Assembly (NCBI GenBank): GCA_009809945.1
Contig: WTPW01000639.1
Span: 15,443-79,442, forward strand
Length of the DNA: 64,000 bases
Source: Gigaspora margarita
Taxonomy: Eukaryota > Glomeromycota > Glomeromycetes > Diversisporales > Gigasporaceae
Reading direction: 5' to 3'
Shown: positions 1-11,249 of the stretch, piece after piece
Numbering within the stretch: position 1 is the stretch's first letter
Layout: each line of letters begins with the position of its first letter
Notes under the pieces: generated by a model
The model's database searches: none
Told to the model about the DNA's origin: nothing
Seen by the model: only the letters and a program-made list of their open reading frames with translations
Program-made: the position numbers and the translations under genes

Positions 1-4
1 CATA

Positions 5-222
5 CCGTATCCTATCATGAATAAGCACCCCCTTTTTTGAAATTTCAAACTCAACGTTCTTGATAACTATCTTATCAAACTTAATAAAAATTTTTTTATT
101 TAAATTTTATAGATCTATAAAATTTAAATAAAAAAAATTTTATTAAGTTTGATAAGATAGTTATCAAGAACGTTGAGTTTGAAATTTCAAAAAAGGGGGT
201 GCTTATTCATGATAGGATACGG
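5..222. repeat. Palindromic MITE, AATAAGC family, copy 1
   Basis: The stretch is an almost perfect palindrome centred near 113 (AGATCT). Its ends read CCGTATCCTATCATGAATAA and the reverse complement, and TA dinucleotides lie directly outside at 3-4 and 223-224. AATAAGCACCCCC sits just inside both ends and recurs in five other elements of the window. There is no coding capacity. TA flanks and long arms fit a non-autonomous Tc1/mariner-type element; the family assignment is inferred. Confidence 0.8.
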
Positions 223-224
223 TA

Positions 225-655
225 TGCTCCGATTTTTGGGATTTATAAAAAAGCTTATTTTTTAAAAACTTTAAAGCTAAATAAGTTTTAATCTACTGGT
301 CCGTTTTAAATGATTTTACTACCAAAATGTTCGTCTCTTTGTGATGATTTCAATGAGCCAAAAATCATAAAAATCCAATTACAGGATCATGAGAAAATGT
401 GCTATCAAATAGGTGATAGACTGCAAATTGGTTTAACATAGGTCAAACCAATTTGCAGTATATCACTTATTTGACAGTGCATTTTCTTATGATCCTGTAA
501 TTGGATTTTTATAGTTTTAGGCTCATTGGAATCGTCTCAAAGAGATGAACATTTTGGTAGTAAAATCATTTAAAACGGACTAGTAGATCAAAACTTATTT
601 AGCTTTAAAGTTTTTAAAAAATAAGTTTTTTTTATAAATTCCAAAAATTGGAGTA
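225..655. repeat. Palindromic MITE next to a LINE fragment
   Basis: The arms pair over about 190 bases (CTCCGATTTTTGGGATTTAT against ATAAATTCCAAAAATTGGAG), with TA at 223-224 and 656-657. Inner parts (CCAAAATGTTCGTCTC, GGATCATGAG) recur in the element at 42544-43329. The right end abuts LINE coding sequence, so the element probably landed in the LINE, and the 5-222 element then used the same left TA. Confidence 0.75.
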
Positions 656-656
656 T

Positions 657-1511
657 ATGAATGCAAGAAATGCAATACAGAAAAAGAGACGTTCGAGCAT
701 CTGGTTACGTGGATAGAGACTCTCAACTATGGGCACAAGCTGAAGGCAGAATAGTTCAAAACATATAGAATAGCCTGAAGAGCAATTTGCAGATAGCCTT
801 TTCAAAGGAGCAGTTAGAGAAGATTCTCCTATCGAACTATAGAAGAGGAGAAACGGACAAAGATAGACAAAGTAAACTAGCAAAAAGGATCCTACACGCT
901 AGAATAAGGGAGCTTTTAGGAGACAACGGGATGTCCAAAAATAGAATCGACAAAGTTTTGCTGCGCTTTTTACAAGATTGGCTTCTTTTCTTTTAGGATG
1001 AAATATAGAACCACCGCTGCAAACTGGTTTCAGAGTGGGAGAAGAAAACAGGTATACAAAGGAAAATGAAATACGAAAAAAGAAAGGGACCAATTAAAGA
1101 AGCTAGAAGAAGTCGAAAAGGAAAAGAAACAGCCAGTGCAGGAAGCAGAAACGATAGTCCTCGACTACTAAGTAAACAAGAAGAGTGGAAGAAAAGTTTT
1201 GAGATCGCTACAAAAGAAATTTTTATGTGGTTAATGAAGGGAGTGACAGCTCCTTGGTGCAGAAAATAAGGACAGTCATAATAGGCTGCAAGTCCTTGCC
1301 GGTGAAATATACTTTCTAAAACCTTAACGAAGGCGGAGGGAAGGTATAGAGGTAAAACCTTGCTATAGCAGGTCACACATAGGTGTCCATCGTAATAACC
1401 GGGTGGGTCATACTTTAGATAGTAGCTTCAAATAGAAGTAGCATAATTTGTATAATACAAAATATGATAAATAAAGTTATGGCATGGCTGCCGAATTGTA
1501 AAAAAAAAAAA
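657..1511 (+). pseudogene. LINE (non-LTR retrotransposon) 3' end, decayed
   Basis: The first codons read YECKKCNTEKETFEHL, the Cys-rich C-terminal motif (C-x2-C with a following ETxEHL) of fungal LINE polymerases. About 40 codons on there are stops, and the reading continues in another frame (787-993, with the run ILHARIRELLG). It then shifts again to a basic Lys/Glu-rich tail ending in APWCRK at about 1266. A 3' untranslated stretch follows, with AATAAA at 1468-1473 and a poly-A tail at 1500-1511. The upstream body is missing from the window or displaced by the two MITEs. Frameshifts and stops make it non-functional. Confidence 0.7.
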
Positions 1512-1540
1512 TAATAATAATCTTATGAATATTCTTACTA

Positions 1541-2191
1541 TATATTCTTATTATCTACCCAAATATTTGCTTATATTATCTAAAAGACACAAGTTAATTT
1601 AGTAATAAGATTAAGGGTAGAAGGTATATTAATCATTTCTAATATGAAATCAATAGTAATTTTTTTTTGTATAACGCATGTGGAAATCGAACCAATAGAA
1701 TTTTCGATGATACATATAATTTTTTTTTTTTTTTTTTACACTTTTTTAAGCTTTTTTTTTTTCTTTTACCAGCATTTAATTTAGGAAGACCCCTTTAGTT
1801 GAGTAGGCTATAGATCTAACAAATGATATGTTGTTTCTTTTAGCTTTTCTTTTTTTCTTTTTGCTANTATTCTTATTATCTACCCAAATATTTGCTTATA
1901 TTATCTAAAAGACACAAGTTAATTTAGTAATAAGATTAAGGGTAGAAGGTATATTAATCATTTCTAATATGAAATCAATAGTAATTTTTTTTTGTATAAC
2001 GCATGTGGAAATCGAACCAATAGAATTTTCGATGATACATATAATTTTTTTTTTTTTTTTTTTACACTTTTTTAAGCTTTTTTTTTTTCTTTTACCAGCA
2101 TTTAATTTAGGAAGACCCCTTTAGTTGAGTAGGCTATAGATCTAACAAATGATATGTTGTTTCTTTTAGCTTTTCTTTTTTTCTTTTTGCT
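1541..2191. repeat. 325-bp direct tandem duplication with an N at the junction
   Basis: The segment TATTCTTATTATCTACCC through TTCTTTTTGCTA occurs twice, near-identically, with a 325-base offset. A single N lies at 1867 at the start of the second copy. Both copies contain the same T homopolymers. It is either a recent tandem duplication or a contig-join artefact. No gene is seen. Confidence 0.85.
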
Positions 2192-2222
2192 ACCATTTTT
2201 TTTTTAATATTACTCTTTCATT

Positions 2223-3211
2223 TAGAGTTTGGATCCAGATATTTAACTGGATATCCGAATATACATCCTGTTTTATATTTTCTAATTCGGATTTGTAAAC
2301 GGATATTTATTAAGATATCCAGTTTTTAAATCCGTTTTTTATCCGGTTTTTAATTGCTAATTAAAAATCTGACAAAATATGCGAATTTAGTCTATTTTTG
2401 AAAAAAAGAAAAGAATTTTATACTAGTGTTCTGATAGGACCAGAAAATCTTTATTATAGGTCCTCGCCACTACAATATTCGAATACTATTATAAATTTAG
2501 AAAATGTGACCGATTTTAAATAGATTCGAATTATCATAAGTTTTTGTAAAGTCATCGACTTTGTATGATTCGCAGAAAAATTGGGCACTGCCTATAAATA
2601 GATTCACATATATAGGTTACCAAAAAAGGTACTAGTCACAATCTAATTTGCATCATTATTATGTAATTGTTATTAATATATATAAAACTTACGCTTTTGC
2701 ACTCCTAATCATAGCGACATTGAACGCTATGCCAGTCTTTGCTGTTTCCCAAGCAAATAGTTATAATAATGACTTAAATATTCTATAGCAATAGTCTTTT
2801 TATATATATATTATTATAGACAGCCACTATTGATCATGAGTATTGCACTATTTATGTTATAAATCACTTTCTTTTTATTGTGTTATTCATGCTTGTTATT
2901 TTGCACGATGCATACGCCATCCATACTTATATTATATTGTATTATACGAATTAAAGGAGTTTTAAAAAAAATATAAATAGTACAATTTATAATCAATGAC
3001 CGCCGTACTATAATACAAATATAGCCACATTGGTACTAAAATGCTTTTAAATTCTCGATTTAATTAATGCATTACTAAATCTGGATAAAAATCGGATTTG
3101 TAACAGTTTAAAATTAAAAACCGGATTTATATACTCTTTACAAAAGATTATATCCGATATCCTTTTTATATCTGGATATATCCAGATTTTATAAACCGGA
3201 TCCAAACTCTA
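2223..3211. mobile_element. Non-autonomous hAT element, GGATCC-rich ends
   Basis: The terminal repeats TAGAGTTTGGATCC and GGATCCAAACTCTA are exact inverses. A perfect 8-bp target duplication CTTTCATT lies at 2215-2222 and 3212-3219. Sub-terminal regions are full of GGATAT/GGATTT motifs, the kind of clustered sites to which hAT transposases bind. There is no open reading frame of note. The 8-bp duplication and TAGNGTT ends are typical of hAT. Confidence 0.9.
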
Positions 3212-3219
3212 CTTTCATT

Positions 3220-4065
3220 GAAGTTTCTTTAGGACAGCTTATTATTTTATTGTAATAAAATAAATTTTTTAATAAATAAAAATAAAAAAGTTACAAATAA
3301 AATATTAAACGAAGTTTTTGCTTAATAATTGATCCTCCCATGATCTTGATATAGTGATCAGAAGACTATCATTATAAATATCAAAAATGTATAAAAATTT
3401 TTATTAAACAATTAATTAACTTTATATGATCTAATAAAAAAGTTTTTTTTTTATTTAAATATTTATACTACTCATACAAATAAAAATTTTTTAAATGCTA
3501 TACTCTACCGCCAACAAAAAAAATGGAACAACAAAGAAAGGCTAAAAAAAATAAACCTACGAACCAACCCTAACTCTAACTTTAACCCAAACATTAACTA
3601 TATTTTTGGATAGTACTGTTTACATTACGACGAAGCCAAGACCCAAATTACTGTCACCAAAACCAAAGACATTGTTCTAAAAAAAACTTCAAATTTGGCG
3701 ATCAATTTTTTCTGATTTGGTTCGATTTAGCATAGCTTTCTAGTTCTTGGATTCTGTCCAAGAGCCGTTCTATAGAATAAACTCCAAAATAAAATAAAAA
3801 CAATAGCAGAAATAAAAAAAAGTGAAAAAAACAACGTTATATTTAGGGCCATATCATTAATCACCTGATTATTTTTTATCAGAGGCCTACCCCCCACCCT
3901 CTTCTTTAATATATATATAGTCAGGTTCTTATATATAATTTCAACTTTTTTTACCCCCTCCCCCCTCTAAAAAATCAACTGATTTTTGTCACTCACCTTA
4001 TTGAATCTATAGCCTGCTTATCCAAAAGTGTTAACCAGAAATTTTTCTAAAGGTAAACATTAATA

Positions 4066-4101
<36 letters not shown>

Positions 4102-4206
4102 CAAATATGATTGGGTAAGCTCCAGAAATTTCAAGGAACTTTCAGGGTAACCCAGAAAATTCAGGTTAACTCAGAAAAGTTTTACTGCATATACAAGTAT
4201 ATTTTT
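3220..4206. other. No gene seen; AT-rich spacer
   Basis: No supported coding sequence. The stretch holds a telomere-like run (CCAACCCTAACTCTAACTTT near 3568), a pyrimidine-rich tract with CCCCCTCCCCCC near 3955-3966, and a long A homopolymer at about 4071-4099. AT-rich segments near 3220-3490 may be old element remnants, but I could not match their ends. Confidence 0.5.
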
Positions 4207-4563
4207 TTAAAATGAAATTGCTTCTAGAAATTTCCCTACTATAAATAGAGGTTTTAATTTATATGCCACAAAATTTTGACAAGGGTTAATCGTAACCTTG
4301 AAAATTTTTATTAGGGGCGTATTTTGTTTCATATGATTTTCTCTTGTACCACAAAAATCATATGAAAAATGATCGATATACTCTCTATCTTTAATACAGC
4401 AATCAAATTTTTGCATACTAACTACTAGTTCTATAGCATTGATTAAGAGTTTTCTTTGGATGCAGAATGGGCCTTGAATAGGAATATTAATGGTATAAGG
4501 TACTCCAGAGTAACTGTGAAGTATAACCCACTCCATACTAGTGTGGTCTAGATATGATACCAT
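4207..4563 (-). CDS. Hypothetical 118-residue open frame crossing an element edge
   Basis: An uninterrupted frame of 118 codons is long for this AT content. It reads across the left end of the hAT element at 4479, so its first ~28 codons lie in transposon sequence. The rest (IELVVSMQKFDCCI, ENHMKQNTPLI, NPCQNFVAYKLKPL) has protein-like composition with four cysteines. No family recognised. It may be a relic of an exon that the element interrupted, or chance. Confidence 0.25.
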   Translation of the reverse strand: MVSYLDHTSMEWVILHSYSGVPYTINIPIQGPFCIQRKLLINAIELVVSMQKFDCCIKDREYIDHFSYDFCGTRENHMKQNTPLIKIFKVTINPCQNFVAYKLKPLFIVGKFLEAISF

Positions 4564-4765
4564 CTCAGATTACTAAGATATTATTAATAGGAGTAATTGC
4601 TCCAGAGTAATACTATGATGCATGTACCCTAGAATCGGTGTCATGTAACTAAAGTGGCCAATTTTGGAGGGTCCAAATATTTCTGAATAGAACTTCGTTA
4701 AACATAAAATATGAGCATGCATTTCCGAAAATATCCGATATACAAACTAGAAAAATTTACAAGTA

Positions 4766-5100
4766 GTTGCTACATAGTAAAGTCTAAATTTTACTATATA
4801 AATCGATTATAAGTGCTTAAGTAAATATGTTCAGAAGATAAAAATACATATTCTTCAAAATTTTCATACGAGTTGGAGAAGTTTTTATTATTTAGCTTTT
4901 AATTTTTACGTTCACCGAATATATTTTTTTAACAAATTTTAATTTTTTTGTTGAACATAAAAATTAAAAGTCAAATAATAAAAAGTTCTCCGATTTATAT
5001 GAAATTTTCAGAATATGTGTATTTTAATCTTTCAAATAAGTTTACTTAAGTGATCATAATCATTTAATATAGTAGAATTTGGACTTTACTATGTAGCGAC
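4766..5100. repeat. Palindromic MITE, GTTGCTACATAG family, copy 1
   Basis: Ends GTTGCTACATAGTAAAGTC and GACTTTACTATGTAGCGAC are inverse, with TA at 4764-4765 and 5101-5102. The arms pair along nearly the full length, with centre sequence of the form TTTTACGTTCAxCGAA. The same element occurs at 8980-9312. Its arms also resemble the insides of the AATAAGC-family MITEs. Confidence 0.85.
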
Positions 5101-5506
5101 TATTGTCGATTGTGGGGTAGCCTATTTTTGGATCAAAGACGAACACATATGGTACCCGAATATTTCCAAGCAGAAAGTCATTGAACACAAAAGACGAGCA
5201 TGGTTTTCCTAAAATTTCCAAAATTAATTTATCAGAGCTATCAAGTAATATCAAGTAATACCAAATATCAGCTTTAATTCAAATGATTATATATAGATAA
5301 CTAGAAACTAGAGGACTAGAGGTGCAATTTATTGTAATGTGTATACATGTTTGACAAGTTACTATTAAATATAGTGGCCAAATTTGACAAATTATTATAT
5401 TAAATATAGTGGCCAAATTTTGGTACAGATATCAAATTGCTTTATATTTAAAAGTAAATAAAATTGAAACTAATATGTTTAACTTAAAAATTTTTCTGTA
5501 ATATTA

Positions 5507-6147
5507 TCCCTTAGATTGTAACACAAGCAAATTTGCCTGCATATTTTAAAAATTTTAATAAAATTTTAAATATTAATTTTAGCTAAATCTTTTCTAAGTA
5601 AAAAATATTTTTTGGGTTTTGTTTTAATAACTTTGTTATAAAAATTTTTTAAAATTATTAGAAAACTTTAGTATAATCAAAGTTTAAAGTTCTTTTATTA
5701 GCATTTTTACTATTAAAATTTTTCTTTAGGCTTTCTTAAATTTTATATGTTCCCGTCTATAAAAAAAATTTTTACTTCTAATACAAGCCTTAATTTTTAC
5801 AAATAAATCATTAAAGTTGCAATAATAAAAGTTANNATCCTTTATATAAACTACAATATTGTTTTAAGAACTATAGCTTTAAAACTAAAACTAAACAAGA
5901 TTATTGAGAAATTGTAATAAAATTTTTAAAAAATTTTTTTTGTAAAGTTATCTATTTTTAGCTTATATATAACTTAAATTTTTTTCTTACAATACAAAAC
6001 TAATTTTGCAAAAAAGTAATCCTTATTTTTAAATATAATTGTACAAAGTTTTATTTAATTATCTTGGCATTTAAAAAAAGTAAATCAGAGCAAAAAAAGT
6101 GCAAAAACACAGGCAAATTTGTCTGTGTTCTACTACAATCTAAGGGA
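5507..6147. mobile_element. Mariner-like non-autonomous element with GCAAATTTGCCTGC TIR, copy A
   Basis: Ends TCCCTTAGATTGT and ACAATCTAAGGGA are inverse and flanked by TA (5505-5506, 6148-6149). Just inside each end is GCAAATTTGCCTGC or a close variant, part of a motif that is its own reverse complement in sister copies at 16357-17041 and 32696-33700. Two Ns sit at 5825-5826. No coding sequence remains. Confidence 0.85.
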
Positions 6148-6562
6148 TAGTACTGGTTCTATAGTATTAATTTACAAAAAGATTTATATATATATATATA
6201 TACATATTCATTAATTATAACCAATTTTAAATTATATATAGATTTAGGTCACATGACTCTGGTTCTAGGCTACATGCACCATACTAATACAAAATAGATT
6301 ATACTCCAGAGTATTATTGTATATATATTTTTTACTATATTTTTCCAAAATAAGGTAGTATATTTTCAGGAAAATGCGATACTATAAACTCTAAAGTATT
6401 ACATAGTGCTTAACACATAGTACTCTGGGTTATACTTTGGGTTATACTTCGGGTTACACTTTGGAGTATGCTCTGATTCATACTTTAGTGTAGTGTGGTA
6501 TTAAGGGATACTCTACCAGAGTATGTACCATATCACCCTAGAGCACTCTATTAATATCCCTA

Positions 6563-6815
6563 GGCTTGAAAAAGAATACGAAGCTTGGCAATAAGGGTGC
6601 AAGAAAGCATATATCAAAAAAGTACTACAATATCTGCAAGGCTTTTTTTGGCAAGTAACTTAAAAGCTGCAGATTGATATTTTCCTAAAGACATACATGT
6701 TGCTCTTAAAAATCTGGATATAAGTGAAAAGCTTACTTTTGAGAAAATACTAATAGCAAAAACCATCAAAGGCTGGATTGGAAAATACATACAAACTTTA
6801 AAAAAAAGAAGCATC
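6563..6815 (+). pseudogene. Unidentified coding relic
   Basis: Directly after the hAT element, one frame reads GLEKEYEAWQ-stop-GCKKAYIKK. After a frameshift the next frame gives LFLASNLKAAD-stop-YFPKD and then LTFEKILIAKTIKGWIGKYI, ending at about 6815. The amino-acid choice is clearly protein-like and the stops look like single transitions. I cannot name the family. It may be the downstream part of a gene that the 4479-6562 insertion interrupted. Confidence 0.4.
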
Positions 6816-8352
6816 TGAAATGGATGTAATAAAGGATAAGAGCAGTAATAATGATCTTATTATAATATATAATATAATAATAGAAATAAATGGCAAAAGT
6901 ATAATTAGAAAGTAATTTAACATGCAAAGCTATTATAAAATCTTCCTTTCCTTTATGCAAAACTTTTTTAATGATAAAATAATAATGATTTATAAGTATA
7001 GGAAGCATTATTAAGATTCGAGTCATATATAGCAAATATCAATCATATAATTTTTATAAAAAAATAGCTATTTTTAATTATAAATATATATGAATAAATT
7101 TTTTTTATTATAAATTTTGTGCTATAGTAAAATTATCATTAATAGATAGATCTGCAATTAAAATTTTTTAAAATGTTAATAATTTTAGCCAATCAAATTG
7201 CAGTATTTGATGATCAGGTAGGGGTAGAGTGGATAGTTTCTTAGTAGCAAAAAATTAAATAATAAATAGTGCTTCTTTAAGAGCTCATAATTGTAGATAG
7301 ATTTTGTAAAACCCTTGCAAAGATGCTTATAAGATATAATATGCTATCAAATTAATATCTTCAGACCCTAATTGATAAAAGCATAGATCAAGTATTTACT
7401 AAAAGTTATTAATTATCTAAATAATTATTCAATATATTTTATTCGAGCTCTAGATTTTTAAAGTAGGAATTAGCTTTTTCAAAGACCATCAAGCTAAAAA
7501 AGTTGAATTCAAACCATCAATATTACAAAGGTATACTATAAAAAAAAAACAAGAAAAAATTGAAGAAAGATAATATAATTCACTATTTTCTTATAGATAG
7601 AAAATAGAAAGGCTCTTTTAGTTTAGAGCAAAAAAAGGATATCAATTCTGTATTTAGCTCTTCGATACACCCAATTATAAAAATAATAATATCAAAAAAT
7701 GTGCTAGTTTTATATTATTTGGGTAGTAAATACACTTTTTCTAGAGCATTTGTAAGAGAAGAGTTCTTATATATAGATATTAATATACTTCAACTTCTTT
7801 TTCAAAGTATATTATTAGAAATCAATATACTGGATTAATTTACTTTATTCATGTTTCTAATAATGAATTTAATAAGGTTCATCAATATGCTAGAAAGCAT
7901 TAAAGTATGGGATTGTATATGATTTACAAACATAGTGAAGAACATATAGTAAACTCTCATAACAATTTTTTTTTGTCGATCAATTTTTATAACTAACAAA
8001 ATATAGTAAATTCTAAACCTTAATAACTCATGAACTAATAAAGGTATACTTATAAAATTATACTTATTCGAATCTTGATATGGTCTTTAATGTAATAGAG
8101 CTATTTAAATTTTTTATTAATAAAAATGTAATTTTTGTTACTAAATTCTGCTTTAATTTATATAAAAGAAGCAAAAACAGTTCTATTACACTAAAAAGCA
8201 CATTAAAACAATTCAAACAAGTATAATTTTATAGGTATATCTTCATTAATTTATGAGATATTAAAGTTTAAAATTACTACTATCAACATTATGTTTTAGC
8301 ACCTTTCTAATGTTTATATATTAACAACTAATAGATTTGAAATGATTAATAT
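6816..8352. other. No supported gene; AT-rich, possibly decayed coding
   Basis: A + strand frame around 7240-7900 has protein-like runs (DINSVFSSSIHPIIKIII, AFVREEFLYIDINILQLL) separated by stops, but I recognise nothing and cannot exclude chance. The - strand frame at 6766-7035 is Tyr/Ile-rich and looks spurious. Nothing else seen. Confidence 0.35.
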
Positions 8353-8368
8353 AAATTCAGATATTTCT

Positions 8369-8691
8369 TTTTTTTTTTTTTTTTTTTTTTAAAGTGTCCG
8401 TCTTTGGGACTGGGAAATTTTTTTATTCAAGATATTAGGGCTGTTGGTATTCCACTTAGGGGATACTGACATTTGTTACAACGACAAGGGTACATTTAGC
8501 CACACGTACACTTTTGGTGTCTAATTTAAGTGGTCCGCCCTAAGGTTCCACACTAGCTACCATACCTGCAACCCAACTACAGGAATTGCCTATTTAAACC
8601 CTCTGGTCCCTGATCCGCCTGCCAACCCATCTTGTATCACTGGTACAGCCACCAGTTTCTAAACCTGGAGTTCATACCGGATGCTATTCAC
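8369..8691 (-). mobile_element. SINE, - strand, with 16-bp target duplication
   Basis: On the - strand the element ends in a poly-A tail (T-run at 8369-8390). It is flanked by a perfect duplication AAATTCAGATATTTCT at 8353-8368 and 8692-8707, the hallmark of LINE-driven insertion. Its middle (8476-8616) matches the middles of the SINEs at 20729 and 48230. A tRNA-like head is not clear here, so the 5' end may be truncated or of a different type. Confidence 0.85.
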
Positions 8692-8919
8692 AAATTCAGA
8701 TATTTCTGAACAACTTAATTGGTAAAATCTATTATATAATCTCTAATAAGTTAGTATTTAATATGCTATTTCACACTCTAAGGAAGCATGATGGTAAATG
8801 TTTAGAAAAATCTGAGCAAATAAATAATCTAAATGTTTATCTTTGGTTCTACAAAAATAGTTAATATTAGTTTAATTATCTATTAGAAGTTTTAGAACAG
8901 AAATTTGAATAGTGTCCAC

Positions 8920-9502
8920 TAGGGGTCTTAGCTGGGTCGGGTCAGACCCGAGTCAGATTATTTTCAATGATCGCAAGTAGTTGCTACATAGTAAAGTCCA
9001 AATTTTACTATCTAAATCGATAAAATGTGCTTATATAAACTTGTTTGGAAGATCAAAATACATATATCTGAAATTTTTATCTAAATTGGAGAAATATTTA
9101 CTATTTAACTTTTAAGTTTTACGTTCAGCAAACATATTTTTTAAAAAGATTCTAATTTTTTCGTTGAACGTAAAAATTAAAAGTCAAATAATAAAAATTC
9201 TCTTATTTGGATAAAAATTTTAGAGTATATGGATTTTGCTCTTCCAAACAAGTTTACTTAAGCGGATTTTACCGATTTATATAGTAAAATTTAGACTTTA
9301 CTATGTAGCAACTATTATCGACCCGGGTTCAACCCGGGTTGGGTTGGGTTGGGTCAGACCCGGGTCGGGTTTGACATGAGGCGGGTCAGACCTGGGTCGG
9401 GTTTGACATGAGGCGGGTCAGACCTGGGTCTGGTTTTGACCCAAGTGGGTCTGACCCGGGTCAGCCCCAAACCTGACCCAACCCGACCTACTAAGACCTC
9501 TA
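8920..9502. mobile_element. Non-autonomous hAT element with GGGTCNGACCC arms
   Basis: Ends TAGGGGTCTTAG and CTAAGACCTCTA are inverse. The flanks GTGTCCAC (8912-8919) and GTATCCAC (9503-9510) form an 8-bp duplication with one transition. The sub-terminal parts are unusually GC-rich for the window and consist of repeated GGGTCGGGTCAGACC units. The TA-flanked MITE at 8980-9312 is nested inside. Confidence 0.85.
8980..9312. repeat. Palindromic MITE, GTTGCTACATAG family, copy 2
   Basis: Ends GTTGCTACATAGTAAAG and its inverse are flanked by TA (8978-8979, 9313-9314). It is the same family and nearly the same length as 4766-5100, and it inserted within the hAT element at 8920-9502. Confidence 0.85.
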
Positions 9503-9895
9503 GTATCCACTTTGTCTATATATCTATAAAAGAAATATAATATAAATTTGAAAAACTACTAAATAAAAAATTCTCAATATAAGCACCAAAGTTCTTGAAA
9601 GGTTTATGTTTGGATGGTTATAACAAGAAATTAAAACTGTTATTGGAATACCAAGGATATTAATATTTTTATCAGAATGCAATGTTCTATAAGCAAGAAG
9701 AGAATTAATTTAGAACAACAAAAAATATAAGATTAGAAAAAGCAAAAGATATACAAAAGAAAAAGCATAAATCTTTTTTTTAATACCATATAATACTAAT
9801 TTATTGGCATATATAAAAAGCAAATTGTAAGAGAAAGATTATTTATTGTATAAAGAATAAATTCACAAATATAAGTACAATGTTATATATTGCTT

Positions 9896-10512
9896 GAAGT
9901 AGTTACTTTGTGGCTAAATTATATTTACTAAACTTAACTAAAATATTGACCAAAATTTTATTGAATTTTACTAAAAATAAAGTACTACTTCCATCCTTGC
10001 TTATCAATAAATTTTGGTATTTATACACAGAACTGATTATTTGGTATTGTACAAAGTTTGATAAAAAAAATCTAGTACAATTTAAAAAATTTAAAAAAGT
10101 ATTATATGAAAACAAAAACTTTTTTACTGTTCTAAGCTATTGTAACTCATTCTTCATGAATATAAAATTTCAGATTGAATCTTAATTAAGATTACTTGTA
10201 ACCCCAGATTGGAATATCTTATTCTTAATAAGTATAAGAGCTTTCTTATAAATTCACTACCAATTCTTTAAAAATATGGTCTAATCTTAAACATTTCAAA
10301 TTCAATTCTAATACTATTAAAAAGAGGTTCTCTGGTAAAAATATTTATATTTGTATGAATGATAAAATACTCTGTAAAATTGCAAACCAAAATCTAGAAT
10401 ATCTTAGTTTTGGTTCTTCTGATCTCTCAATAAATTTTTAAATAAAATTACTGATTCATATTCAAACTTGAAATATCTTAGTTTGGAATATAATGAGAAT
10501 ATTACAGATATA
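9896..10512 (+). pseudogene. F-box/LRR-type gene relic, 5' part
   Basis: A frame from 9910 contains a run like an F-box helix pair (KNKVLLPSLLINKFWY, compare the SCLLVNxxWC segment of fungal F-box proteins). Further on, in shifted frames, come leucine-rich units: QNLEYLSFGSSDL near 10390 and SNLKYLSLEYNENITDI at 10460-10512. These match the CPNLKYLxLxxCxxITD pattern of cysteine-containing LRRs. Frameshifts and stops make it non-functional. The last unit breaks exactly where the large TA-flanked insertion begins and resumes at 20122. Confidence 0.6.
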
Positions 10513-10734
10513 CAGTAGCCTACCATATTATTGTGAACACTTTTTAAAAATTTATACAGAGCTAAATATCTAAAAATTAAAGTATAAATTCTTTAAATCT
10601 ATATCTTTTAAATAAAAAAAGTTTAATATTTTATGCTATAGTTTTTGAGATAAATAAGTTTAAGTAAAATTTTAGATTTTTATATTTGACTCATTTTCTA
10701 AATTTTAATATACATCAGCAAAATTTATATATAG

Positions 10735-10925
10735 ATATATATCGATTACTAACCAAACAGATATATATCGATATTAATCACCCCTATTGATTCTAATTGT
10801 TTTAGAAAGTAATCGATACTTATCCGGTCTTATGGCTATTGATAGTAATCGATAGCGATTTGAATCGATAGATATCTGGTTTTATGGCTATCGATAGTAA
10901 TCGATAGCGATTTGAATCGATAAAT
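10735..10925. repeat. ATCGATA repeat cluster, probable left terminal region of Plavaka-like element
   Basis: Dense ATCGAT/ATCGATA sites, including a unit of about 60 bp repeated in tandem (TTATGGCTATCGATAGTAAT at about 10833 and 10882). A similar ATCGATATATATCG-rich cluster lies at 18530-18725, just past the transposase stop. The pair may be the sub-terminal binding regions of a Plavaka (CACTA-like) element; exact ends not resolved. Confidence 0.45.
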
Positions 10926-11147
10926 AACTATATAAAAATCGAATACACGATTAAGATCAACTCTAATTTATTAAAAGTTTCAAATAAAGCATATATATTA
11001 TAAATAATAAATTTAAAAGCAAACTATCAATCAATTCAATATTAATGCAATCTCATTTTTTATTAGCATTGTTACAAATATAAACAATACAATTAGAAAA
11101 ACTAATCAATCTGCAATTAGCTAATATAAAACTATATACCGGTATTA

Positions 11148-11240
11148 AGAAAAAGAAAAGAAAGAAAAAAGAAAAGAAAGAAAAAAGAAAAGAAAGAAAA
11201 AAGAAAGAAAGAAAAAAACAACGAAAGAAAAAAAAACCCC
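11148..11240. repeat. Purine-only (GA/A) microsatellite
   Basis: About 90 bases of A and G on the + strand, built from AAGAAAGAAAAAAGAAA-like units, just 3' of the accessory gene's stop. Low complexity; no coding. Confidence 0.8.
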
Positions 11241-11249
11241 AATCCATTA

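Larger units (their letters stand above)
4479..6562. mobile_element. hAT-type element, 2.1 kb, with two nested MITEs
   Basis: Ends TAGGAATATTAATGG and CTATTAATATCCCTA are inverse with one or two mismatches. The flanks GCCTTGAA (4471-4478) and GGCTTGAA (6563-6570) form an 8-bp duplication with one difference. Inverted arms continue inward (GATGCATGTACCCTAGAA near 4618 against the inverse near 6265) and contain many ACTCCAGAGTA-like sites. The body holds the MITEs 4766-5100 and 5507-6147 and no transposase. Confidence 0.75.

Noticed and set aside
6766-7035. 89-codon Tyr/Ile-rich - strand gene
   Set aside because: Composition follows AT-rich sequence, and the opposite strand partly carries a better coding relic.
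11053-11247. Phe/Leu-rich hydrophobic frame on -
   Set aside because: Translation of the purine microsatellite; low complexity only.
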